This document shows, one piece after another, positions 1-5,785 of a stretch of DNA of 46,926 nucleotides (position 1 is its first letter; each line of letters begins with the position of its first letter). A model generated the notes under the pieces. That model searched no databases, was not told where the DNA came from, and was given only the letters and a program-made list of their open reading frames with translations. Source of the DNA: a virus; the IMG/VR virus record IMGVR_UViG_3300025949_000003, positions 1 through 46,926 of that record, one strand, 5' to 3'. A program made the position numbers and the translations under genes.

Positions 1-127
1 CTGCTCAGACTCGCCGAAAAGAGTTGGTCGCTGGACAAAAGAAAGGACTCGCGGCACTGCTCCAACAGAACTCTGGCTTCAAGCCCACGAAGGAGACTAA
101 GCCAGAATACTTCGACACCCCGATTGA
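1..127. repeat. terminal direct repeat, left copy
   Basis: Bases 1-127 are identical to 46800-46926. The repeated stretch lies inside one open frame that reads through the junction. An overlap of exactly 127 is what a de Bruijn assembler run with k=127 leaves on a circular contig, so this is more likely an assembly overlap of a circular or circularly permuted genome than a packaged terminal repeat. Confidence 0.95.
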
Positions 128-170
128 TGATGGCGACGGGGATAACCCGGTCCCAGGATTGAGGCTCTGA
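1..170 (+). CDS. C-terminal end of RepA/DnaB-like AAA ATPase (continues from right edge)
   Basis: This is the last 56 residues of the ATPase gene that begins at 45647. Joining position 46799 to position 1 keeps one frame and ends in TGA at 168-170. The joined protein is 440 aa. The tail is Gln/Lys-rich and then acidic (DDGDGD) with no catalytic motif. The stop overlaps the ATG of the resolvase gene (TGATG), so the two are probably translationally coupled. Confidence 0.85.
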   Translation, partial: AQTRRKELVAGQKKGLAALLQQNSGFKPTKETKPEYFDTPIDDGDGDNPVPGLRL

Positions 171-721
171 TGCGCACGTGGGAAACAATTCCTTTGACGG
201 CAAGCCAAAGGCTTGCATTGCATGTTCTCCAAGAACACGGAATCAAGAAAGCAAGCGACCCTGGTGACGCGTTTCATTACATTGCATTCGATCCGGGCAG
301 AGTTACCGGATGGGCAGCATTCCGTTCCAACGGAGAGCCCTTCGAGATGGGCCACATTCCAGATTGGGGACCTGGTATTGCCAAATTCATAAAGGGACTG
401 CATTTTGCAGAAGATGCTGTACCCTTCCCGAAGGTCATCATCTACGAAACATTCCAGGTTCGCGGTCGAGGCCAGCAAACAGATGACAACATGGTTCGCA
501 CAATGGCAGCCGTCAAGGTTATCAAGAATTGGGCTGCTGCAATAGGGGCCGAGCTCGTTGCTCAGCAAGCAGCCATTCTTCCCATCGCAGTGAAGTTTTC
601 CGGAATGGAAATGCCGAGGGATCACTCCAAGTCGCACCAGATCAGCGCATTCAATCACGGCTGGTATAAGCTGACTCAGAGTGGCATTGTGATCCCTCGG
701 ATCAAGTGGCCTGAAGGCTAA
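170..721 (+). CDS. RuvC-like Holliday junction resolvase
   Basis: A 183-residue protein with an RNase H-like, RuvC-type nuclease pattern. The first acidic residue is D41 in FDPGRVTGWA, the second E93 in VIIYETF, and a late D151-H152 with K154 in DHSKSH sits where RuvC families place their last acidic residues. RuvC-fold resolvases cut four-way junctions; phages use them to clear branched DNA before packaging. It overlaps the RepA-like ATPase stop and is the last gene of the replication module. It meets the WhiB-like gene tail to tail with a 4-base overlap. The fold call is fairly firm; the exact substrate is inferred. Confidence 0.75.
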   Translation: MRTWETIPLTASQRLALHVLQEHGIKKASDPGDAFHYIAFDPGRVTGWAAFRSNGEPFEMGHIPDWGPGIAKFIKGLHFAEDAVPFPKVIIYETFQVRGRGQQTDDNMVRTMAAVKVIKNWAAAIGAELVAQQAAILPIAVKFSGMEMPRDHSKSHQISAFNHGWYKLTQSGIVIPRIKWPEG

Positions 722-1026
722 GCCGCCTGCGGCCAATCCCGCATTAATTCCGGATGGAAAACTCCGGCTCGGGATGCCAGCTGGATAAGCTGAGGACGAA
801 TGCGCTGACTCATTGGATAGCGCTCCTTTTCGCTGAAGCCTCCCCAAACTCCAGTCTCGCCGTAAATGATGGCATGCATCAGGCATTCCTGACGTACGGG
901 GCAGCGCAGTTGGCATACCCTCTTCGCCTCTTTGACGTCATAGTCGTCTTTCGGGCGACAATACAGGTTCGGATCTTCCGCACCCAAACAGGCCGCTTCT
1001 CGCGTCCAGTCGAAGTAGTCCCGCAT
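718..1026 (-). CDS. WhiB-like iron-sulfur transcription regulator
   Basis: A 102-residue protein with the WhiB cysteine cluster: C13, C38, C42 and C48 (plus C23), followed by the GVWGG turn at 59-63 and a basic C-terminus. WhiB-like proteins bind a 4Fe-4S cluster, partner with the primary sigma factor and are confined to actinobacteria and their phages, so this is the best host clue in the window. The spacing between the middle cysteines is CX3C (VCQLRC), where the family usually has CX2C. It is read leftward, divergent from the gene at 1145. No strong ribosome-binding site is visible upstream. Confidence 0.88.
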   Translation of the reverse strand: MRDYFDWTREAACLGAEDPNLYCRPKDDYDVKEAKRVCQLRCPVRQECLMHAIIYGETGVWGGFSEKERYPMSQRIRPQLIQLASRAGVFHPELMRDWPQAA

Positions 1027-1144
1027 GCAGAGATTATGGTTGACCTGCGACGTAGCTCACAAGGACAGGACTATCCGCACGCCAGTTCTGTGCTGTATCA
1101 TCCCTTTTAGGCATCCGGTAAACCGGACACGAAAGGGAATGGGC
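1027..1144. promoter_or_regulatory. divergent intergenic region
   Basis: These 118 bases separate the starts of the leftward WhiB-like gene and the rightward gene at 1145, so they should hold promoters for both. A TATCAT hexamer near 1096 is a possible -10 for the rightward gene; I see no convincing -35. Confidence 0.35.
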
Positions 1145-1384
1145 ATGTCAGGGCAGCGTCAACGGGTGAGCAAAGTAAAGCGTGGTCTGTTCGCTTGCAC
1201 TAAAGTCAAGCATTACACGCGTTCCAGTGCACAGCAGCACATCCAGGAAATCAGAAACAAGAATGGAGGCAATCGGGGTTCGGCGCGATTGAGGGTCATT
1301 CCGTGCCCGTCCTGCACCAGAAGTGAAAAGCGAGACGTCTTTCACGTCGGTCATAATGATGGAAAGAAAGGGGTGCAAAGATGA
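1145..1384 (+). CDS. small basic protein with Cys-X2-Cys / His motif
   Basis: A 79-residue protein starting MSGQRQRVSK. It is strongly basic and has CPSC followed by FHVGH near the C-terminus, a pattern common in short actinophage proteins of unknown role that probably bind one zinc. I chose the ATG at 1145, not 1139, because AAAGGG at 1133-1137 then sits 7 bases upstream. The next gene starts inside its stop codon (ATGA). No function can be assigned. Confidence 0.65.
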   Translation: MSGQRQRVSKVKRGLFACTKVKHYTRSSAQQHIQEIRNKNGGNRGSARLRVIPCPSCTRSEKRDVFHVGHNDGKKGVQR

Positions 1385-1692
1385 CCAGCATTTTCGATGG
1401 TTTACCGACTCCCGAAGAATTGGCAGAAGAACTCGGACCGACGTGGGAGGGAATCGCCGACCTCTTCAAGGAGGTAATCGGTGGAGTAAACGATGCGCTC
1501 AAGAATGAGAAGGCTTCCCATGCTGAGCTCATCGAATGGCTCACTCGTCTAGTAACCGGGTCCAACAGGATCGTGCAAGATCTGATCGAAGAAGGGAGAA
1601 GGATGAAACCACGGCAGAACTTCATGCCCGCGCTCATTCACGCACAAGAGGATGCGCTGTATGAGATGAACATTCTGGAGTGGCGCAAGTAG
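1381..1692 (+). CDS. hypothetical helical protein
   Basis: A 103-residue protein beginning MTSIFDGLPTPEELAEELG, largely predicted helix with heptad-like Leu/Ile spacing, no cysteines and no membrane segment. It overlaps the previous gene by ATGA and is followed 13 bases later by a strong terminator hairpin, so the two genes form a short operon. I do not recognise a family. Confidence 0.7.
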   Translation: MTSIFDGLPTPEELAEELGPTWEGIADLFKEVIGGVNDALKNEKASHAELIEWLTRLVTGSNRIVQDLIEEGRRMKPRQNFMPALIHAQEDALYEMNILEWRK

Positions 1693-1705
1693 CTCCAGGC
1701 ACAAA

Positions 1706-1747
1706 AAAGCCCCGTCGGCCACATTCCGACGGGGCTTTGTTCTTTTC
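1706..1747 (+). terminator. rho-independent terminator
   Basis: Perfect 13-bp stem, AAAGCCCCGTCGG at 1706-1718 pairing with 1726-1738, 7-base loop, then a T-rich tail (GTTCTTTTC). It ends the 1145-1692 operon. The A-run on the other side may let it act leftward too. Confidence 0.9.
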
Positions 1748-1768
1748 AATTTCAAAACGGGAAAGCCT

Positions 1769-2128
1769 GTGGCACGGGAGAGCAAACCGGCGCAGCCGAT
1801 AGACCTATCCATTTCGCAAGAGTTGTATGATTCTTGTAAAGTGGCGCTTGATCAGATAGTTGCACTGGCGGAAGAAAGACCATTAGCCGCAGTTAAGCTG
1901 AGCCTGAAGCTCCAGCTTGCATTACGTCAGATAGAGCGTAACGCAGCGCTAAAGGCCAACGATGGCGGAAAGGGCGTCTCCTGGAAAAGGATAGGAGAAG
2001 CTCTCGGCTTCGGTCATACATGGGCGTGGGAAAGGTACAAGACTCAACCCAATCGCATTCTCACACGGTTAGCGAAAGAGGCCAAATCCGAAATGGAAAA
2101 TCAGCCAAACGGCAATAAGGCTGAATGA
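1769..2128 (+). CDS. helix-turn-helix DNA-binding protein
   Basis: A 119-residue protein with GTG start. The N-terminal 75 residues are helical. A helix-turn-helix occupies about residues 73-98 (SWKRIGEALGFGHTWAWERY), similar to the small HTH proteins of actinobacteria that pair a helical dimerisation region with a sigma-region-4-like reader. It starts 22 bases after a terminator, so it must have its own promoter, and its last 60 bases overlap the convergent membrane-protein gene. A regulator is likely; its target is unknown. Confidence 0.65.
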   Translation: MARESKPAQPIDLSISQELYDSCKVALDQIVALAEERPLAAVKLSLKLQLALRQIERNAALKANDGGKGVSWKRIGEALGFGHTWAWERYKTQPNRILTRLAKEAKSEMENQPNGNKAE

Positions 2129-2320
2129 CCCAAAGAACAATAGATGGCCGGCCGACCATTCGTAGAGTGGTTGGCCGGTTCTAAACCTCTCCAGGCGCCA
2201 CACTGCGGCGGAAAGCGTTCTTTCCGGATGGCCAGTCGCTAGCTGGTATATTTCCATTGTGAGAAAGCTCCCAATGGAGAGAATGAACCAGGCAAGCCAG
2301 AACTTATCAATTAGACGCAA
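2069..2320 (-). CDS. small membrane protein, two TM segments
   Basis: An 83-residue leftward protein with two hydrophobic segments (FWLAWFILSIGSFL and LLFFGSFSLIAVWLIF) around a polar loop containing TLSAAVWRLERFR. Two-TM proteins of this style are common near phage lysis genes, so a holin or accessory lysis role is possible but unproven. I chose the TTG at 2320 because it has GGAG six bases upstream; the TTG at 2332 has none. It overlaps the rightward HTH gene by 60 bases and starts back to back with the rightward gene at 2332. Confidence 0.55.
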   Translation of the reverse strand: MRLIDKFWLAWFILSIGSFLTMEIYQLATGHPERTLSAAVWRLERFRTGQPLYEWSAGHLLFFGSFSLIAVWLIFHFGFGLFR

Positions 2321-2334
2321 AGGGGGCTCCAATG
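2318..2334. promoter_or_regulatory. shared two-strand ribosome-binding site, copy 1
   Basis: AAGGGGGCTCCAATG. Read rightward, GGGGG precedes the ATG at 2332. Read leftward, the same bases give GGAG six bases before a TTG start at 2320. One short near-palindrome therefore serves as ribosome-binding site on both strands. A closely related copy is at 2879-2895. Confidence 0.55.
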
Positions 2335-2592
2335 AGGCACATCGCGGAAGTGGCGAGTGTTTATGACTACGGTGACACCATCATAAACGAGGGTGACCTC
2401 TTCGACAAAGAAGCTGCGAATGCCGAGTTTAACGGATACACGGTGAATGTTTACCAATTCGGACCGGCAGTTTTGATTATGGTCGAAGAGAAAGAACCTA
2501 AGCTCCGAAAGATCTGGCGAATCTTTTGCTGCGAGACTCACGCAAGCAGGTTCTTGAATGCGCTAGGTGAGGCTAATCCCCAACCGAAGTAA
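2332..2592 (+). CDS. hypothetical protein
   Basis: An 86-residue rightward protein, MRHIAEVASVYDYGD onward, preceded by a strong GGGGG ribosome-binding site. It has a CC pair near the C-terminus (IFCCETHASRF) and otherwise looks like a small alpha/beta cytoplasmic protein. It converges with the membrane-protein gene at 2573-2881 with a 20-base overlap. No family is recognised. Confidence 0.65.
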   Translation: MRHIAEVASVYDYGDTIINEGDLFDKEAANAEFNGYTVNVYQFGPAVLIMVEEKEPKLRKIWRIFCCETHASRFLNALGEANPQPK

Positions 2593-2881
2593 TGTCGGGA
2601 TGGTCATTCCGAATCACCGCAGCATGCTCCGCAGCTTCCTTTGCGGCACGGCTAGATTGGCTGGCGCTCAATGCCCCATAGTTGGTCGCAAAGTTAGCGT
2701 AAAGTGAAATGAGGGTCACGTAGAAAAGGGAATACTTGGCCCAATCATTCTGGTCAGTCCAGAATTCAATAGAGGCGGCAATCATGTTTATCAGCCAGAA
2801 GTAGGTGAAGAACTTATTGAACTTGATCTGGAATGCCGGATCATTCTCGAACCGGTTCTGAAGGCTTTTTAACTTACGCAA
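2573..2881 (-). CDS. small membrane protein, two TM segments
   Basis: A 102-residue leftward protein that starts MRKLKSLQNRF from TTG, with GGAG six bases upstream. Two hydrophobic segments (FFTYFWLINMIAASIEFW and YSLFYVTLISLYANFATN) are followed by an Ala-rich soluble tail. Small actinophage membrane proteins ending in a YANxATxYGA-type segment are familiar to me near lysis genes. With the 2069-2320 protein it may form the holin side of lysis downstream of the two lysins. The role is inferred. Confidence 0.6.
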   Translation of the reverse strand: MRKLKSLQNRFENDPAFQIKFNKFFTYFWLINMIAASIEFWTDQNDWAKYSLFYVTLISLYANFATNYGALSASQSSRAAKEAAEHAAVIRNDHPDITSVGD

Positions 2882-2895
2882 GGAGGGCTCCAATG
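2879..2895. promoter_or_regulatory. shared two-strand ribosome-binding site, copy 2
   Basis: AAGGAGGGCTCCAATG contains GGAGGGCTCC, which reads GGAG on both strands. Rightward it lies 5 bases before ATG 2893; leftward it lies 6 bases before TTG 2881. The arrangement and about 20 bases of sequence match the copy at 2318-2334. Confidence 0.6.
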
Positions 2896-3573
2896 AAGTT
2901 CAACGACGGCGACCGAGTAAAGCACGAGATCTACGGGGAGGGAACCATTACTGGCCACTGGAGACATGAATACAATCCGCATATGCTCTGGCACGTCCGT
3001 TTTGACGACCCGGGCATTGACGATGACATTCTCGAAGAACCGACGCTAGAGCTCATTCCTCAAGAATGCTTCTGGTGTCATCACGGAAAGGGATATCACT
3101 ACGATGAGTCCATTGCGGACGTGTCGCAGATGCCGTGCAACGCAACGGACGGAGAAGGCGAAGGCCGGACCTCTTGTCTTTGCTATGGATGGTGCACAAC
3201 AAAGGAAGAAGCCGACACCATAACGGAAGGAATGGTGAACCAGATCTTCATCTTCCCGAATGGCAATGTCGCAGTCACTGACAAGAAGGGCCAGCAAATG
3301 CCCGGGTATCAGGGCAGCTGGATTAACTTCGACTACATTCGCAAGCTGGCGAGTATTGCCTTTCGCGACAACGCGAGGATCATCGGTAGAATGCCGGACG
3401 ATCATCTCGGCCGACTGATGAACACGTTGAGCGAAGGGAAAGGGAGTCGGCAAAAGCGCCCCAACCGGCTCAAGTGCAGCAATTGTGACCATATCCAGTA
3501 TTACCATGAGAATGACATCTGCATGGTCCGAGATTGCGAGTGCGAGAAGTTCACAAGGAGTGAGAATGGCTAG
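2893..3573 (+). CDS. zinc-knuckle protein with two Cys/His modules
   Basis: A 226-residue protein; the start is fixed by AGGAGGG at 2881-2887. The N-terminal part (about 1-55) looks like a small beta-barrel domain (FNDGDRVKHEIYGEGTITG). Two Cys/His modules follow, one at CFWCHHGKGYH and one near the C-terminus (CSNCDHIQYYH, then CMVRDCECEKF). The modules share a C-X2-C-X-H-Xn-H-Xn-C-Xn-C-X-C plan with the next gene. Such modules probably bind zinc; the ligand or partner is unknown. The next gene starts inside its last codons. Confidence 0.7.
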   Translation: MKFNDGDRVKHEIYGEGTITGHWRHEYNPHMLWHVRFDDPGIDDDILEEPTLELIPQECFWCHHGKGYHYDESIADVSQMPCNATDGEGEGRTSCLCYGWCTTKEEADTITEGMVNQIFIFPNGNVAVTDKKGQQMPGYQGSWINFDYIRKLASIAFRDNARIIGRMPDDHLGRLMNTLSEGKGSRQKRPNRLKCSNCDHIQYYHENDICMVRDCECEKFTRSENG

Positions 3574-4321
3574 CGAGGAAGAGCGCATTACCAGACTGGA
3601 AGAAAAGGTGGCAAACCTGGAGGAACTGACGAGCGTTCTTGCGAACCGCGAATTCAAGCTTCCCGAATCCGATGAAGGTCACCCCATCATTCGTCCGATG
3701 ACGGGCTTTGACGTCTTCGAGATGTCGGCAGATGACGACATGGCCAGCAAGTGCGTGAATTGCCCACACATCAAGGGCAGGCATTACCGAGGTGGAAAGC
3801 CATATTGTGTTCCCGCTGAGGGGGAATGCAGTTGTTCCGGCTTCGCTGAGAGGTTTCGAATCGTAGAGGCGAAATCCTGTGCGGGCTGCGGTCATTCCGA
3901 AGTTATGCACGTGAATGATGGGCTCGGCTGCATCGACCACAGTCATGAGAACGCCAGTCGGTGCTGTTGTCCGGAATTCACCACGGTCGAACAATCCCCG
4001 TCATATTCACAATCGGTTCAATCCGAACCACGGCCCCAGTATGAGGAGCGTCCAGCATCATTCCATTCCCGATGTAAATTCCAACATGTCCATACTGCTG
4101 GAGACCTGCTGGCTCGTATGGTGAATACATCAGAATTAGGTCGCCAGGTAGTGCCTGCGAAAGACTGGGCACGACTTTCCCGGCTTTTGCTTGCTCTGTG
4201 GATGTGCGGGGCAACTGAATGCCAAGACGCCCGTACACTTGTTGCACGAGCCCTGAGCAGTCCACTCCTTGAGTCAGTGAATTCCCTCCGTACACATACG
4301 GAGTCCCAAGAGCCATCTTAG
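3566..4321 (+). CDS. coiled-coil / zinc-knuckle protein with long antisense tail
   Basis: A 251-residue frame starting at ATG 3566 after AAGGAGTGAGA. A short coiled coil (EEERITRLEEKVANLEEL) leads to two Cys/His modules (CVNCPHIKGRHY...C and CAGCGHSEVMH...CCCPEF), each matching those in the preceding gene. After about residue 140 the recognisable part stops and the frame runs on for about 110 residues opposite the end of the NlpC/P60 gene, a 344-base convergent overlap. The tail may be read-through of a lost stop codon rather than a functional domain. Confidence 0.6.
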   Translation: MASEEERITRLEEKVANLEELTSVLANREFKLPESDEGHPIIRPMTGFDVFEMSADDDMASKCVNCPHIKGRHYRGGKPYCVPAEGECSCSGFAERFRIVEAKSCAGCGHSEVMHVNDGLGCIDHSHENASRCCCPEFTTVEQSPSYSQSVQSEPRPQYEERPASFHSRCKFQHVHTAGDLLARMVNTSELGRQVVPAKDWARLSRLLLALWMCGATECQDARTLVARALSSPLLESVNSLRTHTESQEPS

Positions 4322-4898
4322 CGACAGCAACAGCCCGAGCGCCGATATTCGCATTCGGGTCAGCGCCCGTCGGGATTAACTGGCCCATTAGGCCAATGTT
4401 GAATCCCGACGAGGCGCTGTTTTGCGTTTGGGCCTGAATGCCTTGGATGGTGCTTTGCAGCCAGCTGTCATTCGCAGCGCTATTCTTCTGGAACTGGTTA
4501 GCCATGCTTTGGAACTGGCTATTCCAGTAATTCTGCTCATCTTGCGTCGCAGCAGTCGTGGCATCGGCTCCCTGCTGCGTAATGGCACCTATTCGGTTAT
4601 TGAAGTCCGCGAGACGCGCTGCGCTTGGGTCTGCTGCATTGCTTGTAGCGTTTTGCTGAAGCGTTCCCCCAACGCTATATGGTTGGAGAGCAGACGCAAG
4701 TTGAGCCGAATTAGAAAGCTGTTGGCTGTTGTAAGTGGACTGACCCTGAGCCACTTCATTCTGCGCGACTGCTCCTGGGTCTGCCGCGCTCGTTCCAGCG
4801 CTTCCGCCAAACGGGTTATATCCGCCATAGTTATTCCCTGGGGTAGTCGTTAACTTTCCATTGTAAGCGGCCAACAATGCCGCTGCTGGCCCAGGCAT
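3978..4898 (-). CDS. NlpC/P60 peptidoglycan hydrolase
   Basis: A 306-residue leftward protein. Residues 1-185 are Gln/Ala/Ser-rich and helical, resembling the adjacent internal virion proteins. Residues 186-306 are an NlpC/P60 domain with catalytic C214 (GVDCSGLV), H271 (GHVGIYIG) and H286 (DAPHTG). These enzymes cut peptide stems of peptidoglycan. The virion-like N-terminus suggests a particle-borne entry enzyme, though a lysis role cannot be excluded. It follows the DUF1906 lysin gene by two bases and is the last strongly supported gene of the late operon. Confidence 0.88.
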   Translation of the reverse strand: MPGPAAALLAAYNGKLTTTPGNNYGGYNPFGGSAGTSAADPGAVAQNEVAQGQSTYNSQQLSNSAQLASALQPYSVGGTLQQNATSNAADPSAARLADFNNRIGAITQQGADATTAATQDEQNYWNSQFQSMANQFQKNSAANDSWLQSTIQGIQAQTQNSASSGFNIGLMGQLIPTGADPNANIGARAVAVAKMALGTPYVYGGNSLTQGVDCSGLVQQVYGRLGIQLPRTSTEQAKAGKVVPSLSQALPGDLILMYSPYEPAGLQQYGHVGIYIGNGMMLDAPHTGAVVRIEPIVNMTGIVRPW

Positions 4899-4900
4899 TC

Positions 4901-5785
4901 CTAGCTCACAACATGAAAGCTGTGATTGGCGCCAAGCTTGGAAAGCGTCGTCATTCCAGGGATACCGTCGGCATCATGGCCGCGGTATCCGCACTTGCCC
5001 TGCCAGCCTGCATAAGCATCCTTAGTCGGCGTATCCCAACGGCCAGCAACAAAGCTGCCCTTGTGCAGAAAGCCTTCTGCAATAAGAGCATTCTGAATAA
5101 TCTCGACCTGACCGCTATTCGTAGTCTCCCCAGCGGGTCGCTTGGGATCCTCATTCGTGCACATTACGATAATCCACAGGTGAACTGTCGGCTCGGGAGA
5201 TGGCATTGACGGCGTCCAATTATACCGCCACTGCCCAAAGTCGCCAGTTGCATTCGCGTCTCGATCGAATGCGTCGTTGATGTAACCAGTCTGAGTGATG
5301 TTGAATTCACCCGGGTTTCCGGCGCCACCACTCCAACCTACTGACATGGTCCGGAAGGTGAAGTCAATCAGTTCAGCATGCTTCAATGCGCGCAGGACGC
5401 CAGTCGAACCATAGCATCCACGACGCATTCCCCCGAGAACGTTACTGATTCCCGAAAAGTACTCGTGCAGATTGTAGTCATTCGGATCGACATCCTTGTC
5501 GACGGCAAAGAAGAATGGTCGCGTCAATGGCATTCCCACCATCTGCCCCTGATTCAGGGCACGATGCGCATTCTCGATCCCTTTATTGTAGCCGCCCATG
5601 TAGTCATTGACACCATCTTCGTAGATGGAGAAGATATCAAATCCATTCGTGCCAAGGTCTACAACTTCACCGCGAGTGAGGTTCTTGCTTGGATACTGCG
5701 AGAAGTAGCGCCCGACAAAGCTAAGCCCCATCGATCGCATCTGACTTGACGTAACAACCCGACTGGCGTCTGCTCCATTAGACAT
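4901..5785 (-). CDS. DUF1906-type glycoside-hydrolase-like lysin with peptidoglycan-binding domain
   Basis: A 294-residue protein. The first about 200 residues resemble the DUF1906 (Rv2525c-like, TIM-barrel glycoside-hydrolase-like) family, with an early GRYFSQYPSKNLT segment, a GFDIFSIYED strand and an FFAVDKDVDP strand rich in acidic residues. The C-terminal 75 residues look like a peptidoglycan-binding repeat (DTPTKDAYAGWQ). It is the best endolysin candidate. Its ATG overlaps the stop of the 1397-aa gene (TAATG). No signal peptide is visible, so export would need a holin or another route. Confidence 0.8.
   Translation of the reverse strand: MSNGADASRVVTSSQMRSMGLSFVGRYFSQYPSKNLTRGEVVDLGTNGFDIFSIYEDGVNDYMGGYNKGIENAHRALNQGQMVGMPLTRPFFFAVDKDVDPNDYNLHEYFSGISNVLGGMRRGCYGSTGVLRALKHAELIDFTFRTMSVGWSGGAGNPGEFNITQTGYINDAFDRDANATGDFGQWRYNWTPSMPSPEPTVHLWIIVMCTNEDPKRPAGETTNSGQVEIIQNALIAEGFLHKGSFVAGRWDTPTKDAYAGWQGKCGYRGHDADGIPGMTTLSKLGANHSFHVVS

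Noticed and set aside
1-127. packaged direct terminal repeat (T7 style)
   Set aside because: Length equals a common assembler k-mer and a gene crosses the join, so an assembly overlap is the simpler explanation.
5-916. 303-residue leftward frame
   Set aside because: Antisense to the resolvase and running through the opposite-frame WhiB-like gene; composition not protein-like.
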